Positions 9,538 to 15,581 of a stretch of DNA of 16,858 nt are shown in pieces. This DNA is from an uncultured Verrucomicrobiota bacterium (GTDB taxonomy: Bacteria > Verrucomicrobiota > Verrucomicrobiia > Limisphaerales > SXTU01), in assembly GCA_903863315.1 (NCBI GenBank), contig CAIPBN010000329.1, positions 1 to 16,858 on the forward strand, in the 5' to 3' direction. Position 1 is the stretch's first letter. Each line of letters starts with the position of its first letter. The notes beneath the pieces were generated by a model. It saw nothing but the letters and a program-made list of their open reading frames with translations. It was not told the origin of the DNA and made no database searches. The translations under genes and the position numbers were made by a program.

Positions 9538-12042
9538 CTACTTCTTCGGCGGCGCGGAGGCCGGAGCGGGAACAACGGCGGGTTTGGGCGCCGCATTGGG
9601 AACCGGGACCGGCGCTGCGGGAGCGGTTGCCGGCGTAGCCGCAGGAGGCGGAACGGTGCGGGGCGCAGCAGGGAATGCGCTGTAAGACCGATTGCCCACC
9701 GCGTCCGTCGGCCCCGTGAAATGCGGGCCGCCGGCAGCCACGTAGCCCATGCTCCGCCCCAACTGCCCCGGCCCCACCCAGAACGAGTAGAGGCTCGCGT
9801 TCTTCAGGTGGAAACGGATGCGCACGGTGCGGCCGGAGAGCATGGACAAATCCTGGATGCCATTCTGCCAGCTCACGCCCATGAGCGTTTGATCGGCGGT
9901 CATGGGATTCGACTTGTCCGCGGTGAACGGCGTCATCTGTTCCTTGGTGTCGTTTTTCGTGACCGTGATGGGCCGTCCGTCCGGATGCAAAATCTCGATG
10001 CGCAGGGAGCCGTCCGGCGCGTTGGTCTGCATGTTCACGAACATGAAGCGCGCGTTGAACTTCACCGGGCGCGTGGTGAGCACCGCCCCTTCCGGGCCTG
10101 CATCCATCGAGCAGAAGCCATCGCGGCGCAGGAAGGCGAGGCCCATCGCGCCGCCGGCGTCCCGCTTGTCCGGCGCGCCGCCCCGGCCGCTGAAGTAGAA
10201 CCAGAGATTGCGCCCGTAAACGAGGAAACCACCGCCGGCGGACTGCACGTTGCCCCAGTTCCAGTCGCCCTGCTTTTCCGAGACATCAATCAGCGGGCGG
10301 CGGTCCGGCCGATCCCAGTGATAGCCATCGCGGCTGAAGCCGAGCCAGATGGAGTTCGGTTTGGGCCGGCCGGCGGGCATGTTCTTGTCCCCGCGCCACA
10401 TGGTGAAGAGGCCGACCATCAGACTTTCGTAAGGCGTCGCGTCGAGGTTGTAGAGCTGCGGAGCCACCTGCAAATCAGCGCGCATCGGATCCAGGCGGTC
10501 CGCCCCCACCCACATCGTCGGCTCCGTGATGTCCTTCCAATGCGGTCCGGCGATCAGGTCTTTCACCTCCCAATAGCGGCGGGCGCGCGGCTCGCCCCAC
10601 TTGTCGCGCAGGCTGTAAACCCACACGTTGCGGAACGGATTGAAAAAGACCGTGCTGCGGTCGCCGACCGCGCCGGTGCGCAGCGCCGGTGCGCCCCAGT
10701 GGATGCCATCCGGCGAGAAGTGCAGCGTGAGGCCAAAGTCCCGGTTCTGCCCGTGCGAGCGCCACATCTTGTAGCGGCGGCTGGCGTCCATGTCGTTCTG
10801 ATCCAGCCACACGGTAGAGGAGTCCCGGGGATCGGTCTGCACGAGATTGCTGCCGGCCTGCACGTCGAACTTCGGCTTCTCCCAATCCAGCCCGTTGGTG
10901 GACAGTGCCAGCGCCGTGCCGCGCGCGTAGCCGGCCATATACCAGGCGGCGAACACGGACTGCATGCGGAACAATTCGCGCGGGAACGCGTCCTCCAGCA
11001 GCCAGCGGTTCAGGCGTTCCACCGCGCCGCCCTTGGGGGCGCGGGCAAGCAGCAGCACCGTGCGGTCCTGCAAGCGCACCCCGTTGAAACGCTCCGGCGT
11101 GTGCAGCAGCGGGCCGGCTATGAGCTTGTTCAACTCGCTTGTGAACGTGGCGCGCATCGGCTCGTGCAGCGCGGCGTTTGTGGCGTTGAACGCCGCCAGC
11201 TTGGCGCGGGTGTCAGCGGCAAGCTGGGCGCTGAGATGCTGCAGGAGCGCATTGGTGCCGGGCGTCTTGAGTTTCTCCACCAGCCCGGCCACGTCCTGAA
11301 TCTCCGTCGGCTGGAACGCCGGTGGCGTGACCAGGTTCACGGGATCCATCCAGACACCGTCGCTGAAGGGCATGGCCATCGGTGCATTGCCGGCGGTCTC
11401 CCAGGCCGCGTCCGGCTTGAGCACGGGGTTGTTTGAGTAAAGCGTCGCCGAATGCCACGTGCGCTTGGTGGTGTTGCTTTCGATGAGGAAGTTGTCCACG
11501 AACAACTGCCGGCCCAGCGTGATGTCGATGACCGGCGGCGGGTTGCTGAGATACGGCACCGGCATCGGCTCGCCGGGCTGGTATTCCCCCTTCGGCGGCC
11601 AGACCGCTGGCAGGACGATGCCGTTGTAGAGCGTCTCACCGGCGGGCTGCTGCGGCACCACCGGCGCCACCGGGGGCTGGGGCGCAGCGCTCAACAGCGC
11701 GGGCGGGGTCGGGCCGGCAGCCGGGGCGGCCGCGACCTGATTCGTCATCTTGAAAATCGCGTTGGACTGCGCTGCGGTGAGGCCGGGGACCGGCGGCGTG
11801 GCCGCAGGAGGCTTTGCCACCGCAGCGGGAGCGCTCGGCGGGGCAGCCGGCGGGGCGGAGGAGCGGAAGGAATTGGCATTGGCTGCAGCCCAGCCCACGA
11901 GTCCGCCGGCCGCAACGGCCAGCGCGAGCCAGAACCAGGGAATGCTCGCTGCGGGAGCGGGAGCCGGTGGAGGCGTCGCAGCTGGAGCGGCCGAAACCGG
12001 GGCGGCAGCAGGGGGAGACTTGCGATGCTTCTTTTTCGACAT
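9538..12042 (-). CDS. Membrane-anchored GH32/43-like five-bladed beta-propeller protein with helical insert
   Basis: 834 residues, ATG at 12040-12042. A short basic N-terminus (KKKHRK, 3-8) and an Ala/Pro-rich stretch lead to one transmembrane segment near 35-55 (IPWFWLALAVAAGGLVGWAA), followed by a Pro/Ala linker to about 135. This predicts a periplasm-facing protein. The globular part starts near 171 with IDITLGRQLFVDNFLIES, a recurrent start of beta-propeller proteins annotated as glycosyl hydrolase family 32/43-like. WHSATLYSNNPVL, PFSDGVWMDP (225-234), AAWYMAGYARGTALALSTNGLDW (from 365) and FGLTLHFSPDGIHW (436-449) are propeller strands with Asp-box-like turns. Residues 235-363, a helical stretch, interrupt the first blade where family members normally continue directly into the WYMAGY strand. 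Activity on carbohydrate is inferred from the fold; I cannot point to a proven catalytic triad. The C-terminus repeats the Pro/Ala-rich composition. Confidence 0.75.
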   Translation of the reverse strand: MSKKKHRKSPPAAAPVSAAPAATPPPAPAPAASIPWFWLALAVAAGGLVGWAAANANSFRSSAPPAAPPSAPAAVAKPPAATPPVPGLTAAQSNAIFKMTNQVAAAPAAGPTPPALLSAAPQPPVAPVVPQQPAGETLYNGIVLPAVWPPKGEYQPGEPMPVPYLSNPPPVIDITLGRQLFVDNFLIESNTTKRTWHSATLYSNNPVLKPDAAWETAGNAPMAMPFSDGVWMDPVNLVTPPAFQPTEIQDVAGLVEKLKTPGTNALLQHLSAQLAADTRAKLAAFNATNAALHEPMRATFTSELNKLIAGPLLHTPERFNGVRLQDRTVLLLARAPKGGAVERLNRWLLEDAFPRELFRMQSVFAAWYMAGYARGTALALSTNGLDWEKPKFDVQAGSNLVQTDPRDSSTVWLDQNDMDASRRYKMWRSHGQNRDFGLTLHFSPDGIHWGAPALRTGAVGDRSTVFFNPFRNVWVYSLRDKWGEPRARRYWEVKDLIAGPHWKDITEPTMWVGADRLDPMRADLQVAPQLYNLDATPYESLMVGLFTMWRGDKNMPAGRPKPNSIWLGFSRDGYHWDRPDRRPLIDVSEKQGDWNWGNVQSAGGGFLVYGRNLWFYFSGRGGAPDKRDAGGAMGLAFLRRDGFCSMDAGPEGAVLTTRPVKFNARFMFVNMQTNAPDGSLRIEILHPDGRPITVTKNDTKEQMTPFTADKSNPMTADQTLMGVSWQNGIQDLSMLSGRTVRIRFHLKNASLYSFWVGPGQLGRSMGYVAAGGPHFTGPTDAVGNRSYSAFPAAPRTVPPPAATPATAPAAPVPVPNAAPKPAVVPAPASAPPKK

Positions 12043-12122
12043 GGCACGATTAAGCCAAACTGCACGCGAGTTGCCATCCGTTTTTCACCGGAGCAGGCGC
12101 AGATGGGCACTCCACTCCACCC

Positions 12123-13658
12123 TCACGGTGGTGTTCTGGGTGCAGGCGGAGCGCGCTTGGCTGCCAGTTCCGCATGATACGCGGTGACTTCCGCCTCGGT
12201 GGCAGCCTGCGGCCAGACCCAGTCGCGGCCTTTGAGCCACTGATATTGGTCGCTGGAACTGGAAACGCCCACCGTGGTCGGGTCGCCGCCGTCGTCCTTG
12301 AAATCCTCCCCCACAGACCAGAGGCGGAACTGGCCGTCGGGCTGGAGCTGGTAGCGCAGCGGCTGGCCGTCCATGAAATCACGCGGCACCTCGGCCAGGA
12401 ACTCCGGCACCAGCGCGCCGAGCGACTCCGGAAACTTCCCGTGCTTCAAACGATGCCGGTGCAGCGCGATGGCGGTGATGGTCAGGCGGCGGATGGTTTC
12501 AAAGCTAGCAAACTTTTGATGAGATCGATTCAACGCGGGCAACGTCATGCGGGACAACACCATGGTCATCGGCGGCGTTTCAAATGGCTTCGAGGCGGCG
12601 ACGGTTCGGTTTTGGGCGGGGGCGAAGGCATCCGCCTTGAGCGCCTGCCTTGCGCCGTCGATCCAGATTTGATGGTGCTCCAGTGCCCAGCGCTCGTCGT
12701 CGTGGGAGAACCAGAGCGTCCACCCCATCATGACGGTGAAATGGAGCGCGCGTCTGGCGGCTGCTTCGGGATCATCCCACAGCTCGACGAAGACGGACTT
12801 GCCGCTTGGCCCCGGACCGCTACCGCTCCAGTCCAGCATTGAGAACATGGCCGGATTTCCCCTGCACTGCGCGAAGATGTCCGAGCCGTAGGCCCGCTCC
12901 ATGTTGGCCGAGGCGAGCCAGCCGCGTTTCAAGTCCCATTCCTGCCACTCCGTTTGCAGGGCAAGCAACTGGCCATCCTGCCAACCGGGAAACTGAAGCG
13001 CCTCCCAAGTGGCTTGGGCCGCGATGTGCCCACAGGCGATCCTCACCAGTTGGGAAATGAGCAACGGCTCCTCCTGCAAGCGGGTCAGTCGCGCGCCAGC
13101 CAGCAGGTTCGTAAAGGCGCTGGCGCGCTGGTCGGCACGCAAATCCACCAACGTCGCATTAGCAAAGACCACCGCCGATTGCTTCACCTTGGCCAGATGC
13201 GGCAGCAGCAGATTGAACCCTTTCGAGTAATCCAGATTGAACACCATCTCCGGGCGCTCCAGCGCGACGGCCATCTCGGCAAGGAGTTGGCGGTTGTCCT
13301 CCACATGCGCCGTGATGAAAGGCCAGAGGTCCGGTTCCTTCTCGGTGGGCAGCTCGGCCTGCTGCCATGTCACCCGCGCCTTCCCCGGTGCGACAAGCCG
13401 CATCCGCTGCGGCTGAAGTTCGGGTTTCAGTTCCGTGAGCCGGCTGGCAGCGGCGATGAAGTCCGGCGCGGCGTTCGAGAGCGCAGGCGGAAGTTTCGGC
13501 ACGTGATCCGCGATGGCGAGCTGCTCACCCTTCGCGATGAGCTGCGCCTTGAACGCCGCCAGCCGTGCCTTGGCCCGCTCATGCTCCAGCCACAAGCCCA
13601 GCAGGCCCAGCACGGCGAAGCCGAGCAGCCACAGGCCGATTTTGACGGGCTTCTTCAC
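12123..13658 (-). CDS. Single-pass membrane protein of unknown function with pseudopilin-like C-terminal segment
   Basis: 511 residues if the GTG at 13656-13658 is the start. The frame remains open to an ATG at 13715, but those 19 codons lie in the left arm of the intergenic repeat and read FHLCALCALW-type low-complexity peptide, so I prefer the GTG that begins (V/M)KKPVKIGLWLLGF. A lysine-flanked transmembrane helix spans about 7-24, with the bulk predicted periplasmic. The middle is helical and lacks motifs I recognise. The C-terminal part resembles the tail of type II secretion major pseudopilin-like proteins common in Verrucomicrobia: a helix at 390-410 (TITAIALHRHRLKHGKFP), then SLGALVPEFLAEVPRDFMDG (412-431), PLRYQL (433-438) and SVGEDFKDDGGD (448-459). 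It lacks the N-terminal prepilin methylation signal. Function unknown. An 80-bp gap separates it from the beta-propeller gene, so co-transcription is possible. Confidence 0.65.
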   Translation of the reverse strand: MKKPVKIGLWLLGFAVLGLLGLWLEHERAKARLAAFKAQLIAKGEQLAIADHVPKLPPALSNAAPDFIAAASRLTELKPELQPQRMRLVAPGKARVTWQQAELPTEKEPDLWPFITAHVEDNRQLLAEMAVALERPEMVFNLDYSKGFNLLLPHLAKVKQSAVVFANATLVDLRADQRASAFTNLLAGARLTRLQEEPLLISQLVRIACGHIAAQATWEALQFPGWQDGQLLALQTEWQEWDLKRGWLASANMERAYGSDIFAQCRGNPAMFSMLDWSGSGPGPSGKSVFVELWDDPEAAARRALHFTVMMGWTLWFSHDDERWALEHHQIWIDGARQALKADAFAPAQNRTVAASKPFETPPMTMVLSRMTLPALNRSHQKFASFETIRRLTITAIALHRHRLKHGKFPESLGALVPEFLAEVPRDFMDGQPLRYQLQPDGQFRLWSVGEDFKDDGGDPTTVGVSSSSDQYQWLKGRDWVWPQAATEAEVTAYHAELAAKRAPPAPRTPP

Positions 13659-13666
13659 GGGGAGAC

Positions 13667-13847
13667 TTTGCCGCCAGAGGGCGCAGAGAGCACAAAGGTG
13701 GAAGCAGGGGAACATTCAACGTCCAACTTCCAATGCTCAACTTTGAACGCGGGCGCTTCGGCGTCCAGTCGCGCCTTTGGACGTTGGAAGTTGAGCGTTG
13801 AGCGTTGGACGTTTTCCCTTTTCATCTCGGCGTCCTTTCGCGGCAAA
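13667..13847. repeat. Composite inverted-repeat element with heptameric arms (element B)
   Basis: The outer arms, 13667-13698 and 13816-13847, are 32-nt inverted repeats both beginning TTTGCCGC at the outside; I count 24 of 32 matches by eye. Inside, the left arm (13707-13748, read on the minus strand) is six heptamers: GTTCAAA, GTTGAGC, ATTGGAA, GTTGGAC, GTTGAAT, GTTCCCC. The right arm (13776-13817, plus strand) is TTTGGAC, GTTGGAA, GTTGAGC, GTTGAGC, GTTGGAC, GTTTTCC. A 27-nt loop with a short GGCGC/GCGCC stem lies between. The element starts 12 bp after the uracil-DNA glycosylase stop and ends 8 bp before the GTG of the next minus-strand gene, so it is nearly the whole gap. It could form a long imperfect hairpin in either transcript. 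Confidence 0.85.
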
Positions 13848-13859
13848 CGATTCTCGCGG

Positions 13860-14807
13860 CTACTTGAAAAATCCGCGCTGCTTCTCGCTGATGGGCATTT
13901 CCAGCCGCTCCATGACTTGCAGCATGTCTTCCCAGACCTGGCGCTTGGTGGCGCGGCCCTTGTCGGGGCCGTCCTCGGCGCGAAGGACGTAGCTGGGATG
14001 AAACGTGGGCATCACGGGCGTGCCGTGGAAGTTCATCCAGCTCCCGCGCAGCCGTGTGATGCGGACTTCTGTCTGACCAAACAGCCCCTCCACCGCCGTG
14101 CCACCGAGCGCGACGATGACACTTGGCTTCACGAGTTGGATTTGCTCGAGCAAATACGGCAGGCAGGTGGCCATCTCGTCGGCGCGCGGCTTGCGGTTGC
14201 CGAAGGACTGGCCCGGGGTGTCGGGCCGGCACTTGAGGACGTTGGCGATGTAAACGGAGGGGCGCGTGAGGCCCATGGCGACGATGACCTTGGTGAGGAG
14301 CTGGCCGGCGGCACCCACAAAGGGTTCACCCTGCCGGTCTTCGTCCGCCCCGGGGGCTTCACCCACGAACATGAGCTGCGCGTCCGGGTTGCCGACGCCG
14401 AAGACGACGCTCTTACGCGAGGTGACAAGGTGCGGGCACTTCACGCAGGCAAGGGCGCGCGTGCGGAGTTCGGCAAAGGCGGCGGGCTTGTCAGCGGGCG
14501 CAACAATGGTGGCCGGCGGCCGAACAGGCGCAATCGCAGCAGGAGCCGGGGCGTGAACCGGAGCCGCTGGCACCGGCAAACTGGTGGCCCGGGCGGAAGG
14601 CACCGATGCGGGTGCTGGACGAGGAGCCGAAACGGGCGCACGCGACTGGGCGGTTGGTGCCGCCACCTCACTTTGGCGGCCCCGAGAGACGGGCGCGGTG
14701 AGAGCGCTCAGCGTATCCGGTGCGACGACCACGAAGCGTTCGCCGAGGGCCTTGCGGTCTTCCAAGTCCTTGATGGCGGCGGCAAGCAACTGCGCGTAGG
14801 CGGACAT
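13860..14807 (-). CDS. udg: Family 4 uracil-DNA glycosylase (4Fe-4S)
   Basis: 315 residues from the ATG at 14805-14807. An in-frame ATG at 14847-14849 is encoded by repeat element A and gives only repeat-derived peptide (LEPETLNLEP). The C-terminal 200 residues are a family 4 UDG, which removes uracil from DNA in base excision repair. The uracil-binding motif GEAPGADEDRQGEPFVGAAG lies at 149-168, and the second catalytic motif HPSYVLR at 270-276. Cys121, Cys124, Cys193 and Cys215 are placed to bind the 4Fe-4S cluster. The third-to-fourth Cys spacing is 22, longer than the usual ~16, through a short insertion around DTPGQSFG (196-203). A helical N-terminus (1-22) joins the domain by an ~85-residue Pro/Ala-rich linker absent from minimal family 4 enzymes. 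The gene is divergent from a small zinc-binding protein gene, with element A between them. Confidence 0.93.
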   Translation of the reverse strand: MSAYAQLLAAAIKDLEDRKALGERFVVVAPDTLSALTAPVSRGRQSEVAAPTAQSRAPVSAPRPAPASVPSARATSLPVPAAPVHAPAPAAIAPVRPPATIVAPADKPAAFAELRTRALACVKCPHLVTSRKSVVFGVGNPDAQLMFVGEAPGADEDRQGEPFVGAAGQLLTKVIVAMGLTRPSVYIANVLKCRPDTPGQSFGNRKPRADEMATCLPYLLEQIQLVKPSVIVALGGTAVEGLFGQTEVRITRLRGSWMNFHGTPVMPTFHPSYVLRAEDGPDKGRATKRQVWEDMLQVMERLEMPISEKQRGFFK

Positions 14808-14814
14808 GCGGGGA

Positions 14815-14914
14815 GGTTCAAGGTTCAAGGTTTCCGGTTCAAGGTTCAAAGTCCGGTGTCATCACGACGGGACAGCTCGGCCAACTTTGCACTTTGAACT
14901 TTGCACTTTGAACC
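14815..14914. repeat. Inverted array of degenerate heptamers in divergent promoter gap (element A)
   Basis: The left arm has GGTTCAA at 14815-14821 and 14822-14828, GGTTTCC at 14829-14835, and GGTTCAA at 14836-14842 and 14843-14849. The right arm, read on the minus strand from 14914, is GGTTCAA, AGTGCAA, AGTTCAA, AGTGCAA, AGTTGGC, again exactly seven bases apart. A 30-nt loop (14850-14879) contains a TGTC/GACA stem. The outermost units are perfect complements, so a 100-bp cruciform or hairpin is possible. The element leaves only 7 bp to the glycosylase start and 13 bp to the zinc-protein start, so promoters for both genes must overlap it or lie within it. Confidence 0.88.
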
Positions 14915-14927
14915 TACTTTTTCCGCC

Positions 14928-15224
14928 ATGACACGGCATTGCTGGAAGTGCGGGTGCGAGTGGACCCTGGCGGTGAACCCTGGGCGGGGCGAGACCTGCG
15001 CGAACTGCCGGGCCGATCTGCGCTGCTGCGTCAACTGCGTGAGCCACGACCGCAACGCAGCGCACCAGTGCCGGGACCGCCGGGCGGATCCTGAGATGGA
15101 CAAGCACGCGGGAAATTTCTGCGAGTATTTCGAGTTCGTGCGGCGGAAGTTCACGCCGCCGAAGCCGGATGGCACGCGCGAGTCGGCGGCGCGGGACGCG
15201 TTGAAGAAGCTGTTCGGAGATTAG
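14928..15224 (+). CDS. Small Cys-rich protein with two putative zinc-binding knuckles
   Basis: 98 residues from the ATG at 14928. A TTG at 14901 is in frame but lies in repeat element A. Ten cysteines are present. C5-x2-C8 and C24-x2-C27 form a four-Cys zinc ribbon. A second module, C34-x2-C37 (with an adjacent C33), C48 and C65, follows the pattern CVNC-x10-C-x16-C and contains HQCRDRRADPE and NFCEYFEF. I recall this second module from many small uncharacterised bacterial proteins of the form CxxC...QCREP...(K/N)FCxYFE. The tail (71-98) is basic then acidic and may be an amphipathic helix. No enzymatic motif is visible, so metal-dependent protein or nucleic-acid binding is inferred. It is divergent from the uracil-DNA glycosylase gene, whose product also relies on Cys-bound metal, but a functional link is not shown. 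The stop is followed by a small hairpin. Confidence 0.75.
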   Translation: MTRHCWKCGCEWTLAVNPGRGETCANCRADLRCCVNCVSHDRNAAHQCRDRRADPEMDKHAGNFCEYFEFVRRKFTPPKPDGTRESAARDALKKLFGD

Positions 15225-15241
15225 CTGCGGAGCCGGCAGCT
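15223..15241 (+). terminator. Weak hairpin at the end of the zinc-protein gene
   Basis: AGCTGC (15223-15228) pairs with GCAGCT (15236-15241) around a 7-nt loop and overlaps the TAG stop at 15222-15224 by two bases. It is followed by TATT rather than a T-run, so it may be an mRNA 3' end or a poor intrinsic terminator. Confidence 0.3.
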
Positions 15242-15281
15242 TATTCCACCCAAGAGCGCTGTTAATAATTTTGCGGAAAGA

Positions 15282-15311
15282 TTGACACCTGAGGGTGAAG
15301 CATGGTTTTAT
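15282..15311 (+). promoter_or_regulatory. Sigma70-like promoter for the small RNA
   Basis: A perfect TTGACA at 15282-15287 is followed after 18 bp by TTTTAT at 15306-15311. Transcription would start near 15317-15320. The surroundings are AT-rich for this window (TTAATAATTTT at 15271-15281 as a possible UP-like element), and no ORF follows. It drives the RNA that ends at the terminator at 15489. Confidence 0.6.
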
Positions 15312-15317
15312 CCACGG

Positions 15318-15489
15318 CGTAGGCAGCACTGGATTTTAATAAAACGCTGCAAGTTCTTTTGTAAGCGAAGCAGATTTCGGTTGGAGTGAGCACAGCTCCT
15401 TCCGAGTTCCCCATAAGCCTACTGTGTGCTGTTTCTGAAAACTCCCCGGGGCTAGAAGACCTTCCTCAGGTCACTAGCCCCGGTTTTTT
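15318..15489 (+). ncRNA. ssrS: Putative 6S RNA
   Basis: About 170 nt lie between a good promoter and a strong terminator with no convincing ORF. Positions 15378-15424 carry, in order, CGGTTGG, TGAGCA, GCTC, TCCGAG, AAGCCT and ACTG. As I recall E. coli 6S RNA, the same blocks occur in the same order in its conserved apical region, where GGUU pairs with AGCC and a small hairpin lies between. Here AGCTC (15394-15398) can pair with GAGTT (15403-15407), and GGTT with AGCC (15415-15418). A lower stem, CAGCAC (15324-15329) with GTGCTG (15426-15431), would close a molecule with a large internal bubble as 6S RNA needs to mimic an open promoter for sigma70 RNA polymerase. The closing stem is short for 6S RNA, and the exact ends are estimates. 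If not 6S, it is still a strong candidate independent small RNA. Confidence 0.55.
15446..15489 (+). terminator. Strong intrinsic terminator of the small RNA
   Basis: CCGGGGCTAG (15446-15455) pairs perfectly with CTAGCCCCGG (15474-15483). An inner GACCT/AGGTC stem (15458-15462 with 15468-15472) stacks on it, and six Ts follow at 15484-15489. This is a textbook Rho-independent terminator for plus-strand transcription. Confidence 0.92.
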
Positions 15490-15518
15490 GTCCTCTGCGG
15501 TCAATGACCGCAAAGAAG

Positions 15519-15551
15519 AGCGCCGCTGGATGTCCTCCAGCGGCGCTTTTT
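15519..15551. terminator. fba: Bidirectional intrinsic terminator between the small RNA and fba
   Basis: AGCGCCGCTGGA (15519-15530) pairs perfectly over 12 bp with TCCAGCGGCGCT (15536-15547) around a TGTCC loop. On the plus strand TTTT runs to 15551, with TTTT again at 15554-15557. On the minus strand the tail is CTTCTTTG, and the hairpin lies 31 bp past the fba stop, so it can end fba transcripts too. A separate 7-bp hairpin, TGCGGTC/GACCGCA (15496-15512), sits just to its left. Confidence 0.88.
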
Positions 15552-15581
15552 CGTTTTCAAAAGTTGTCCGCAGCCGGCCGT

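Noticed and set aside
12954..14897. Plus-strand ORF of 647 codons
   Set aside because: It runs antisense through the glycosylase catalytic motifs, through part of the unknown membrane protein gene and across element B, and shows no domain.
13667..14914. CRISPR array interpretation of the short repeats
   Set aside because: The units are contiguous heptamers without unique spacers, occur in inverted halves, and have no cas genes nearby.
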